Below, in pieces: positions 1 to 5,959 of a stretch of 9,736 nucleotides of DNA (position 1 is its first letter; each line of letters begins with the position of its first letter). Where the stretch lies: the NCBI GenBank assembly GCA_937914775.1, contig CALDNB010000234.1, forward strand, positions 1 through 9,736, written 5' to 3'. Below the pieces are notes generated by a model that searched no databases, had not been told where the DNA came from, and saw only the letters and a list, made by a program, of their open reading frames with translations. The DNA comes from an uncultured Clostridia bacterium. GTDB taxonomy: Bacteria > Bacillota > Clostridia > Monoglobales > Firm-18. Made by a program: the position numbers and the translations under genes.

Positions 1-248
1 CGTATTGGACGTTTTCCGCACTTATGGGAGATGTAAAATTCGGTATTTTAAACGAAACCACTCCTAAGTATAAATGCGACTGCAGTGTAAAACGTGTTGA
101 ACGTGCACTTATTTCAATCGGTAAAAAAGACCTGCAGTCAATAATTGACGACGGTAAAGGAACAACTGTTGACTGTCATTTCTGCGACAAATCATATTCT
201 TTTACAACTGAGCAGTTGGAAAAACTGCTGGAGAATTGTAAGCATTAA
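1..248 (+). CDS. hslO: Hsp33 redox-regulated chaperone, C-terminal fragment
   Basis: This is the 3' end of a gene that enters from the left edge. The reading frame is open from base 3, and the methionine at base 24 is internal rather than a true start. About 81 residues are visible. They hold the hallmark zinc-binding redox switch of Hsp33: a CDCS pair followed 30 residues later by CHFC, so four cysteines in the CxC...CxxC pattern. The segment ERALISIGKKDLQSII between the pairs is also typical. From family knowledge, Hsp33 is a cytosolic holdase chaperone. It is inactive while the four thiolates bind zinc and is activated by oxidative unfolding of this domain. The N-terminal substrate-binding domain lies outside the window. 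The gene ends with TAA and is followed 23 nt later by an intrinsic terminator, so it probably closes its transcription unit. Confidence 0.93.
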   Translation, partial: YWTFSALMGDVKFGILNETTPKYKCDCSVKRVERALISIGKKDLQSIIDDGKGTTVDCHFCDKSYSFTTEQLEKLLENCKH

Positions 249-271
249 ATATATAATTCAATAATATAATT

Positions 272-304
272 AAAGTAAATGTGTGAAACACATTTACTTT
301 TTTT
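272..304 (+). terminator. Intrinsic terminator after hslO
   Basis: A perfect 13-bp inverted repeat (AAAGTAAATGTGT at 272-284, complement at 288-300) with a GAA loop is followed by a T run to 304. It suits termination of the hslO transcript. It ends only 12 nt before the start codon of the next gene, so it may also attenuate or shield that gene's leader. Confidence 0.85.
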
Positions 305-316
305 ATAGGTGATTTT

Positions 317-1360
317 ATGTATTATACCGTGAAATTCAAATATATTGCCATTATTTTAATTACAGCGGTGCTGGTTAGTGTTTTTGTTACATTAAAACCG
401 CACATTGACAGAAAGGAAATGATAAGGGAGGAGGCAGAGTTTAAAAAAAGTCAGCCAGTCCCCCAAGAACAGCCAAAATCGGAGCCTGAGAAAAAAGATT
501 ACATAAAGTGGGTGGATTTTGATGTTTCAAAAAGCGCTATGGATTATGCGTATAAGTACGACGTCAGTTCTTACGGCGATGAAAATCACGTAACAATGGT
601 GGAACTTCTGGCGTATCTGGGAGCAAAATACGGTGGAGATTTTTCCCGATTTAAATATAAGGACATTTACGATTTAACTTCAAAAATCAACAATGAAACA
701 AGTTTTGACGAAATAGTTTCGGATATGAAATACTATTCTTATTACCGCAAAGCTTACGGTGCCGTTTTAGACGGCTTTGTAGGAGAGTTTACCCTTGACG
801 GGGAAAAGAGGTACGGATTAAAAGTGTTTTCTCCAATTGGCGGAGGTTACGGATATTCTCACTTTGACGATTTCGGAGTTTCAAGGAGTTACGGTTACAG
901 ACGAAAGCATCTGGGTCACGATTTGATGAATGGAGTAGGAACTCCTGTTATTGCAATTGAAAGCGGGTACGTTGAAGCGGTGGGGTGGAATCAGTACGGA
1001 GGCTGGCGGTTAGGCATTAGGAGTTTTGACAAAAAGAGATATTACTATTATGCACATTTAAGAAAAGACCACCCTTACGCAAAAGATTTTAAAGAGGGCG
1101 ACCACATTACGGCAGGAGACGTTATCGGTTATATGGGAATGACAGGGTACAGCGCAAAAGAAAACGTCAACAATATTAACACGCCCCATCTTCATCTTGG
1201 GTTACAGTTGATATTTGACGAAAGCCAGAAAGACGGAATAAATCAGATTTGGATAGACTTATATGACATAACAAATTTTCTTGCAATTAACCAGTCCTAT
1301 GTAAAACGTGAGGGAAAGGAACTTGTAAGGAAATCTTCTTTTTGTGTAGAGGGAGAATAA
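317..1360 (+). CDS. Membrane-anchored M23 family metallopeptidase (LytM-type)
   Basis: The 347-residue protein starts at ATG 317, with AGGTGA (307-312) as its ribosome binding site. Residues about 9-26 form a single hydrophobic segment, best read as an uncleaved signal anchor, followed by a charged Glu/Lys/Pro-rich linker (about 30-62). A middle region (about 65-170) has no fold I recognise. The C-terminal half is an M23 (LytM/lysostaphin-type) zinc peptidase domain. Its HxGxD motif supplies H198 and D202, YYAHL supplies H247, and HLH supplies H291 and H293. By analogy with LytM, H198, D202 and H293 bind zinc, while H247 and H291 are catalytic. The family cleaves peptide bonds in peptidoglycan, or in degenerate members only binds it. 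All catalytic residues are present here, so activity outside the membrane is expected. It is followed after 2 nt by a polysaccharide deacetylase gene. A role in cell separation or sporulation is possible but not shown by the sequence. Confidence 0.93.
   Translation: MYYTVKFKYIAIILITAVLVSVFVTLKPHIDRKEMIREEAEFKKSQPVPQEQPKSEPEKKDYIKWVDFDVSKSAMDYAYKYDVSSYGDENHVTMVELLAYLGAKYGGDFSRFKYKDIYDLTSKINNETSFDEIVSDMKYYSYYRKAYGAVLDGFVGEFTLDGEKRYGLKVFSPIGGGYGYSHFDDFGVSRSYGYRRKHLGHDLMNGVGTPVIAIESGYVEAVGWNQYGGWRLGIRSFDKKRYYYYAHLRKDHPYAKDFKEGDHITAGDVIGYMGMTGYSAKENVNNINTPHLHLGLQLIFDESQKDGINQIWIDLYDITNFLAINQSYVKREGKELVRKSSFCVEGE
1348..1356 (+). promoter_or_regulatory. Ribosome binding site fixing the deacetylase start
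   Basis: AGAGGGAGA lies 6 nt upstream of ATG 1363, which marks that ATG as the start rather than the in-frame TTG at 1342 that lies before this site. The site sits inside the last codons of the M23 gene, so translation of the two genes is probably coupled. Confidence 0.7.
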
Positions 1361-1362
1361 AA

Positions 1363-2196
1363 ATGATTATTACATTACGGCTTAAATATATAGTTATATT
1401 TGTATTGGTGCTTTCGGTTTTGCTTACGACAATTGCCTTTGTTTTTGCTAAGGATACGGAGGTTGCAGTGCCTGTAATAATGTATCACAGTATATTAAAG
1501 GATCCTTCAAGCTCGGGGAAATTTGTAATAACTCCTACGGAGTTTGAACAGGATTTAATGTATTTAAAGGAAAAGGGATACACGGCAATTTTTATGGCAG
1601 ACCTTATAGATTTTACACAAAACGGCAGGGAATTGCCTGAAAAACCGATTATTCTCACCTTTGACGACGGTTGCTACAATAATTATGTGTACGCGTATCC
1701 TCTTGTAAAAAAGTATGATATGAAAATGGTATTGTCCGTTGTTGGCTCCTATACAGAACGGTATTCCGAAACCAATGAAGAAAATGCAAATTATTCATAT
1801 CTTACCTGGGACAGAATAAAAGAACTTAAAAACTCAGGTTATGCGGAAATTCAAAACCATTCTTTTGATATGCACACCATAAGCAATAAACGTAACGGTA
1901 GTAAGAAGAATAAGGGGGAAAGCATAGAACATTATAAAAAGGTTTTTACGGAGGATACTTTAAAAAATCAGCGTCTGCTTAAGGAAAAGGCAGGAGTTAA
2001 TGCTACCACTTACACTTATCCCTTTGGAGGAATAAGCAATGCCTCAGTTGAATGCTTAAAAGATATGGGGTTTAGTGCTTCTTTGTCCTGCGGAGAGGGT
2101 ATTAATTATATAAAGAAAGGAGACAGCCTGTTTTCCCTTAAAAGGTTAATAAGAAAACACGGGCAGGGAGTAAGTGAAATATTAAATCGACAATAA
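1363..2196 (+). CDS. Membrane-anchored polysaccharide deacetylase (NodB domain, CE4)
   Basis: This 277-residue protein starts at ATG 1363. A longer in-frame TTG at 1342 is less likely because the ribosome binding site lies between the two. Residues about 7-29 are a hydrophobic signal anchor or signal peptide. The rest is a carbohydrate esterase family 4 (NodB) domain. It opens with a VPVIMYHS strand. TFDDG at 99-103 carries the catalytic base and metal-binding aspartates D101 and D102. NHSFDMH supplies metal-binding H166 and H171. TYPFGG (about 218-223) corresponds to motif 3. The family removes N- or O-acetyl groups from glycans such as peptidoglycan GlcNAc or MurNAc. The anchor places it outside the membrane. 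It forms a two-gene unit with the M23 peptidase, and the two proteins have similar N-terminal ends. Substrate cannot be told from sequence alone; PgdA-like and sporulation PdaA/PdaB-like roles are both possible. Confidence 0.92.
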   Translation: MIITLRLKYIVIFVLVLSVLLTTIAFVFAKDTEVAVPVIMYHSILKDPSSSGKFVITPTEFEQDLMYLKEKGYTAIFMADLIDFTQNGRELPEKPIILTFDDGCYNNYVYAYPLVKKYDMKMVLSVVGSYTERYSETNEENANYSYLTWDRIKELKNSGYAEIQNHSFDMHTISNKRNGSKKNKGESIEHYKKVFTEDTLKNQRLLKEKAGVNATTYTYPFGGISNASVECLKDMGFSASLSCGEGINYIKKGDSLFSLKRLIRKHGQGVSEILNRQ

Positions 2197-2234
2197 TCGA
2201 CAAAACAGTGTAGAAATTTGACGTTCGGTTTACG

Positions 2235-2264
2235 TTGACCATGGCGGTTTTGCGGGGATATAAT
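2235..2264 (+). promoter_or_regulatory. Sigma-A-type promoter of the small DUF6514-like gene
   Basis: TTGACC (2235-2240) and a perfect TATAAT (2259-2264) are separated by 18 nt. This is close to the vegetative consensus. Transcription would begin near 2271, so the gene's start codon must lie downstream of that point. The promoter follows the deacetylase stop by 38 nt, giving the small gene its own transcription. Confidence 0.75.
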
Positions 2265-2297
2265 GTTTATATCTTAAAAGAGAGGAATGTACGACAA

Positions 2298-2522
2298 TTG
2301 CTAAAATATACTATTTGCGAAACCGCAACAAAGGTAGAAGAAAAAGATATAATTGACTACGGTATATGTGCTTATGTTGACGATAATTTAGTTGACGGGA
2401 TATTACACGTGTCAAGTAACAAAAAATATGTATTAAAATTGGTAAAGATGTTTAACAGAGGCGGATTGTCTTTAATACACTTTAAAAGCGTTGTAGAAGA
2501 TTTTATAAATAGGGTAAGTTAA
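2298..2522 (+). CDS. Small DUF6514-like protein
   Basis: The reading frame encodes about 74 residues from TTG 2298. It is open further upstream to TTG 2235 and ATG 2241, but those lie within or before the -35/-10 elements of a strong promoter, so they are unlikely starts. A purine-rich site (AAAAGAGAGG, 2276-2285) precedes TTG 2298 by 12 nt, longer than ideal, so the start is uncertain. The body has the look of the clostridial DUF6514 family as I remember it: an early DYGI strand, a middle stretch with hydrophobic alternation, and a C-terminal NRGGLSLIHFKSVVEDF segment. The protein is cytosolic with no membrane segment, cysteine cluster or catalytic motif, and no function is known to me. It is followed after 16 nt by the 6S RNA promoter with no terminator between, so some transcripts may read into the RNA gene. 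It is probably real; the family name is a moderate-confidence call. Confidence 0.6.
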   Translation: MLKYTICETATKVEEKDIIDYGICAYVDDNLVDGILHVSSNKKYVLKLVKMFNRGGLSLIHFKSVVEDFINRVS

Positions 2523-2538
2523 AAAATTGTTACAAGTA

Positions 2539-2567
2539 TTGATTATATTCTGAGTTTAGGGTATAAT
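2539..2567 (+). promoter_or_regulatory. Sigma-A-type promoter of 6S RNA
   Basis: TTGATT (2539-2544) and TATAAT (2562-2567) are separated by 17 nt, the ideal spacing. The predicted transcription start is A2574, seven nucleotides after the -10 box. This falls at the beginning of the RNA's closing stem and supports the 5' end given for the RNA. Confidence 0.8.
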
Positions 2568-2573
2568 AATAAC

Positions 2574-2756
2574 AGTCCCTGGGGTGTACGTGAATTAGTT
2601 TCTTTAATTTATAACCAACAGATTTTGAAAGGGAGCCGACTCTCTGGGTCCTGCGTGTACGCCCAAATTTATTTGGGAAACCCATAAAGACTCAGGAGGC
2701 ACCCACCTGCTATATGCAGGTTGTAAATTACGAAACTAACGGCACGTTGGGGATAA
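2574..2756 (+). ncRNA. ssrS: 6S RNA
   Basis: This non-coding stretch of about 183 nt has the length and layout of 6S RNA, which mimics an open promoter, binds housekeeping RNA polymerase holoenzyme and is copied into short pRNAs on release. The ends pair (TCCC 2576-2579 with GGGA 2750-2753). The closing stem continues with ACGTG 2588-2592/CACGT 2743-2747, TTAGTTTC 2595-2602/GAAACTAA 2732-2739 and TAATTTA 2605-2611/TAAATTA 2724-2730. A single-stranded 5' bubble strand follows (about 2612-2630), opposite a 3' strand holding the hairpin ACCTGC/GCAGGT (2705-2710 with 2716-2721), a known 6S feature. The terminal arm has GGG-A-GCC 2631-2637 with GGC-A-CCC 2698-2704, CTGGGTC 2644-2650/GACTCAG 2689-2695 and CCCAAA 2662-2667/TTTGGG 2672-2677. 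A strong promoter precedes it. tmRNA, SRP RNA and T-box leader were considered and do not fit. The exact 3' end is estimated. Confidence 0.88.
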
Positions 2757-2767
2757 ATATAAAAAAC

Positions 2768-2797
2768 AAACGGTAGTCTATTTGACTACCGTTTTTA
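2768..2797. terminator. Bidirectional terminator shared by 6S RNA and the murG operon
   Basis: An 11-bp perfect inverted repeat (AAACGGTAGTC 2768-2778, complement 2784-2794) has a 5-nt loop. On the + strand it is followed by a short T run. On the - strand it is followed by TTTGTTTTTT-like sequence. It therefore ends transcription arriving from both sides. The murG stop codon TAG (2780-2778) lies at the loop, and the last four sense codons of murG form one arm. Confidence 0.88.
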
Positions 2798-3869
2798 TTT
2801 CGTTATAAATTCTTTCACAACCGTCTTTTATGCCGATTTTAAGGGCGTTCTCACTCATTTTTTGTAACTTTTCTTTGTCTTTCAAAAGAGAAGTTATTGT
2901 GTTGTTTAAAATTTCGGGATTTTCTTTTAACTGTTGCTCTGTTATGAGTACTGACGCATCTTTATCGGACAGTGCTTTTGCGTTATAGTGCTGATGGTTG
3001 TCAGTTACGTTTGGTGACGGAATCAAAACTGACGGTTTTCCAAGAGCCGCAATTTCGCAGGTGGTAATCGCTCCGCTTCTGCAAATTAAAAGGTCTGCGG
3101 CATTCATTACCTGGTCCATATTATAAATATACGGCACAACTTTAATGTTCTCTTTAGTATTTGTAATGTTTTTTACTGTGTATTTGTAACTGTTTTCCCC
3201 TGTTGCAAAAAGTACATTGTAATTGTCCTTTGCCTGTTTGTTTATAAAATCAGTCATAGCGTTGTTAATAGTTTCTGCACCTAAACTTCCGCCAAAGCAC
3301 ACGACAAAGGGTTTACTGTCAATTCCAAGCCCTTTTCTTGCACTTTCTTTGTCCGTTAAAAACAGTTCATCGCGGATGGGAGTGCCTGTTAAAACTACTT
3401 TTTTCGCATCGGGAAAAGATTTCCTTGTTTCTTCAAAACCAAGACACACAGTGTCAACCAGTTTAGAGAGCATTTTACTTGTCATACCTGCAAAAACATT
3501 TTGCTCTAAGATAACTGTGGGGATTTTCATAAATGAAGCCGCAGCCAGAACGGGACCTGAAACGTATCCCCCTGTGCCTACAACAACGTCAGGCTTAAAA
3601 TCCTTTATAATTTTTCTGCATTTTAAAAGTGACGTAAATGCTTTACATACTGTTTTTAAATTTGATAAGGAAAGGGATCTTTTAAATCCGTAAACGTCAA
3701 TAAAAGTTATTGGGAATCCTGCTTTTGGAACAAGTGTTTTTTCCATTCCGTTTTTTGTTCCCACAAACAAAAATTCGCTTCCGGGATTCTTTTGTGCTAT
3801 GTGTTTTGCAATAGCGATTGCAGGGTTAATGTGTCCCCCTGTTCCGCCTCCTGCACATATTACACGCAT
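2778..3869 (-). CDS. murG: UDP-GlcNAc:lipid I N-acetylglucosaminyltransferase MurG
   Basis: MurG transfers GlcNAc from UDP-GlcNAc to lipid I, giving lipid II at the cytoplasmic face of the membrane. The 363 residues match the family length. This is a GT-B (GT28) fold. The N-terminal glycine loop is GGGTGGH (7-13). GTGGYVSGP (98-106) and EQN (122-124) follow in the acceptor domain. GGSLGA (193-198) opens the donor domain, and RSGAITTCEIAALGKPSVLIP (about 264-284, with E272 in the UDP-GlcNAc-binding position) precedes DNHQ (290-293). The start is ATG 3869, preceded by AAAGGA about 11 nt upstream. It is the last gene of the - strand cell-wall operon, 17 nt after ftsW. Its stop codon lies inside the terminator hairpin, so there is no 3' untranslated stretch before termination. 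Unlike in many dcw clusters, no murB, murC or ftsQ follows. Confidence 0.98.
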   Translation of the reverse strand: MRVICAGGGTGGHINPAIAIAKHIAQKNPGSEFLFVGTKNGMEKTLVPKAGFPITFIDVYGFKRSLSLSNLKTVCKAFTSLLKCRKIIKDFKPDVVVGTGGYVSGPVLAAASFMKIPTVILEQNVFAGMTSKMLSKLVDTVCLGFEETRKSFPDAKKVVLTGTPIRDELFLTDKESARKGLGIDSKPFVVCFGGSLGAETINNAMTDFINKQAKDNYNVLFATGENSYKYTVKNITNTKENIKVVPYIYNMDQVMNAADLLICRSGAITTCEIAALGKPSVLIPSPNVTDNHQHYNAKALSDKDASVLITEQQLKENPEILNNTITSLLKDKEKLQKMSENALKIGIKDGCERIYNEIKTVVK

Positions 3870-3886
3870 ACTTTTTAGTCCTTTCT

Positions 3887-4984
3887 TTATTTTTTACCCT
3901 GTGCAGAAACGTTAAGCACAAGGCCCATACAACCCATAATTACAGTAAGAGCAGTACCGCCGTAACTGAAGAAGGGAAGAGGCATACCTGTAACCGGCAT
4001 TGAAGAGGTTACAACTGCAATGTTTATAATTACCTGAAAAGCAATAAGCATTGTTACGCCCATTGCAAGATAACGTCCGAATTTGTCTTTGGCTGAAAGG
4101 GAAATACGTACTCCCCTCCATATTAATATACAGAAAAGAAGAGTAACAAGGATTGCCCCTATAAGCCCGAGTTCCTCGCAGATAATAGAAAAAATAAAGT
4201 CGTTGTGCGGCTCGGGAATGTATGAGAATTTTTGTCTGCTCTGACCTAAACCCAGACCGAAAAGTCCACCACTTGCAATGGCGTAAAGGGACTGTATAAT
4301 CTGATAGCCATTGCCAAGTCTGTCGGCAAACGGGTCTAAAAATGCAGTTATTCGTTTCCATCTGTACGGCTCTGCTACTATAAGACCTATCGCACCTGCT
4401 ACACCTGCAATGCCGAATGGTATGAGATGTTTCCATCTCATACCGGCTATGAAAAGGAGTCCTACAGAAACAAGAGTCACTAAAACTGTAGCGCTCAAGT
4501 GTTTTTCAAGTACGATTAAAGCGTCGGTTAATAAAAGTACTCCAAGGTACGGCACAAGACCTGACCAGAACTTTGCAAGTGGGTCTTCTTTTTTTGCCAG
4601 ATTCCAGGAGAACCATATTATCAGTCCGACCTTTGCAAATTCTGACGGCTGTAACTGCATAAAGCCTAAATCTATCCAGCGTTTTCCGCCGTTAACCTCT
4701 GTACCTACCAGAAGAACGAGGACAAGTAAAAGCCCTACGCCGCCAAGAATTATATTGGAAAATTTGCCCCATACGTGGTAATCCACAAGGGCAAAAAAAG
4801 CAAATACAAATGTAGCAATAACTGCCCATATTGCCTGTCTTTTAAAGAAATAAAGGGCGTCTCCGTTTGTAAAACTTGAGTTTCTTGCCCATTCTGAACT
4901 TGCAGACATAACCATAATAAGCCCAAAACCAAGAAGAACAAAAACCGTTATTAAAAAATATAAATCAACGTGTCTTTTTTTCAC
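3887..4984 (-). CDS. ftsW: SEDS peptidoglycan glycosyltransferase, FtsW/SpoVE type
   Basis: This is a polytopic membrane protein of 365 residues, rich in hydrophobic helices, of the SEDS family that polymerises lipid II into glycan strands together with a class B PBP. Family signatures are RWIDLGFMQLQPSEFAK (about 102-118), the E160 region VLEKHLSAT, PEPHNDFIFSIICEE (257-271) holding the catalytic aspartate D262, and the C-terminal PLPFFSYGGT (335-344). The usual EPDLGT-like motif reads EKHLSAT here, with lysine in place of the proline. The start is GTG 4984, with AGGAAG 6 nt upstream. It follows mraY by 19 nt where murD would normally stand. Position next to murG matches both ftsW and spoVE of other bacteria. 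In a spore former it could be SpoVE, with division or spore cortex synthesis as its role, and sequence alone does not separate the two. The likely partner is the class B PBP at the head of the same operon. Confidence 0.93.
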   Translation of the reverse strand: MKKRHVDLYFLITVFVLLGFGLIMVMSASSEWARNSSFTNGDALYFFKRQAIWAVIATFVFAFFALVDYHVWGKFSNIILGGVGLLLVLVLLVGTEVNGGKRWIDLGFMQLQPSEFAKVGLIIWFSWNLAKKEDPLAKFWSGLVPYLGVLLLTDALIVLEKHLSATVLVTLVSVGLLFIAGMRWKHLIPFGIAGVAGAIGLIVAEPYRWKRITAFLDPFADRLGNGYQIIQSLYAIASGGLFGLGLGQSRQKFSYIPEPHNDFIFSIICEELGLIGAILVTLLFCILIWRGVRISLSAKDKFGRYLAMGVTMLIAFQVIINIAVVTSSMPVTGMPLPFFSYGGTALTVIMGCMGLVLNVSAQGKK

Positions 4985-5003
4985 AATAATCTTCCTTTTA
5001 AAA

Positions 5004-5954
5004 TTATAGTACGCCTAAAAGCGAAATTACAACAAGGACTGCTGTTACTGCGGAAAATACAAGTACTATCTTTTTTTCCTTCCAGCCGCACATTTCAAAG
5101 TGATGGTGTATAGGTGTCATTTTAAACACTCTTTTACCTGTCAGTTTAAAAGATGTCACCTGAATTATTACGGACAGTGTTTCTGCAAAATATACAAAGC
5201 CAACCAATATAAGAATTATTGGGTTTTCACAGACTATTGAAAGAAGTGCCACCGCACCGCCTAAAAACAACGAGCCTGTATCTCCCATAAACACTTTTGC
5301 AGGGTTTTTGTTAAAAAGCAAAAATCCGATAAGTCCGCCTAAAACTCCGTTTACAAATACCGAAAGGGAGGGATTGTCAACTAATACGCAACCGAAAAAT
5401 ATCATTACTACAATTGTAACGGAGGTTGCAAGACCGTCAATGCCGTCAGTTAAATTAACGCTGTTTACAACACCTACTATTACGAAAAGGGCAACAGGTA
5501 TGTAAAACCAGCCAAGGTCAGCGTAGAATTTAAAAAATGGTATAAATATTTTTGTGGAGATGATACCGTAGTTAAGCCCCACTACAAGGACAACGGCAGC
5601 AACCAACACCTGAAGAAAAGACTTTTGCTTCGCCGTAAGACCTAAATTTCTTTTTAAAACTACTTTTATGTAATCGTCAATAAAACCTATTATGCCAAAT
5701 GCAACAGAGCCAACTAACACTAACAACAGTTTAGGAGAGAACAGTTTGTAGTTGACTGCTGTTGCAACAAGAACTGCCAATATAAAGACGATACCGCCCA
5801 TTGTAGGTGTGCCTCTTTTTTTGTTGTGCCATTCGGGACCGATTTCACGAATCTCCTGTCCGAACTTTAATTTTATTAAATATTTAATCGCAAAGGGAGC
5901 AATTGCTACCGTTACAAAAAAAGATATAAGTGCTGTTACAATACTGTTTGTCAT
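5004..5954 (-). CDS. mraY: Phospho-N-acetylmuramoyl-pentapeptide transferase MraY
   Basis: MraY moves phospho-MurNAc-pentapeptide from UDP onto undecaprenyl phosphate to form lipid I, the first membrane step of peptidoglycan synthesis. The 316 residues contain about ten hydrophobic helices. The family motifs are all present: EWHNKKRGTPTMGG (41-54), the aspartate pair in FIDDYIKV (D93, D94), VNLTDGIDGLA (166-176), FMGDTGSLFLGG (222-233) with D225, and the histidine motif TPIHHHFEMCGW (280-291). These supply the magnesium- and uracil-binding positions known for the family. The start is ATG 5954. Its ribosome binding site AAAGGA (5963-5968) is formed by the last sense codons of murF, whose stop lies 5 nt upstream, so translation of the two is probably coupled. 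It is followed directly by ftsW with no murD between. Confidence 0.98.
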   Translation of the reverse strand: MTNSIVTALISFFVTVAIAPFAIKYLIKLKFGQEIREIGPEWHNKKRGTPTMGGIVFILAVLVATAVNYKLFSPKLLLVLVGSVAFGIIGFIDDYIKVVLKRNLGLTAKQKSFLQVLVAAVVLVVGLNYGIISTKIFIPFFKFYADLGWFYIPVALFVIVGVVNSVNLTDGIDGLATSVTIVVMIFFGCVLVDNPSLSVFVNGVLGGLIGFLLFNKNPAKVFMGDTGSLFLGGAVALLSIVCENPIILILVGFVYFAETLSVIIQVTSFKLTGKRVFKMTPIHHHFEMCGWKEKKIVLVFSAVTAVLVVISLLGVL

Positions 5955-5959
5955 TGCGG

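Noticed and set aside
252..270. TATAAT-like boxes between hslO and the terminator
   Set aside because: The region is nearly pure A/T and no -35 element stands at a suitable distance, so a promoter call cannot be supported.
1342..1362. Longer deacetylase start at TTG 1342
   Set aside because: It overlaps the end of the M23 gene and precedes the strong ribosome binding site that serves ATG 1363.
2185..2203. Direct repeat AATCGACAA at 2185-2193 and 2195-2203 across the deacetylase stop
   Set aside because: Only two 9-nt copies and no mobile-element or operator context; probably a small local duplication.
2574..2756. T-box leader, tmRNA or SRP RNA as alternatives for the structured RNA
   Set aside because: No T-box antiterminator consensus or downstream regulated gene on that strand, no tRNA-like ends or tag frame, and no SRP Alu/tetraloop signature; the long closing stem with central bubble and 3' hairpin fits 6S RNA better.
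3223..3693. Open frame of 156 codons on the + strand opposite murG
   Set aside because: It lies wholly inside murG, has no recognisable domain or ribosome binding site, and its composition is that expected for the reverse of a conserved gene.
3912..4436. Second - strand frame within ftsW
   Set aside because: It overlaps a clearly identified SEDS gene in another frame, and its Arg/Ser/Tyr/Cys-rich composition is not protein-like.
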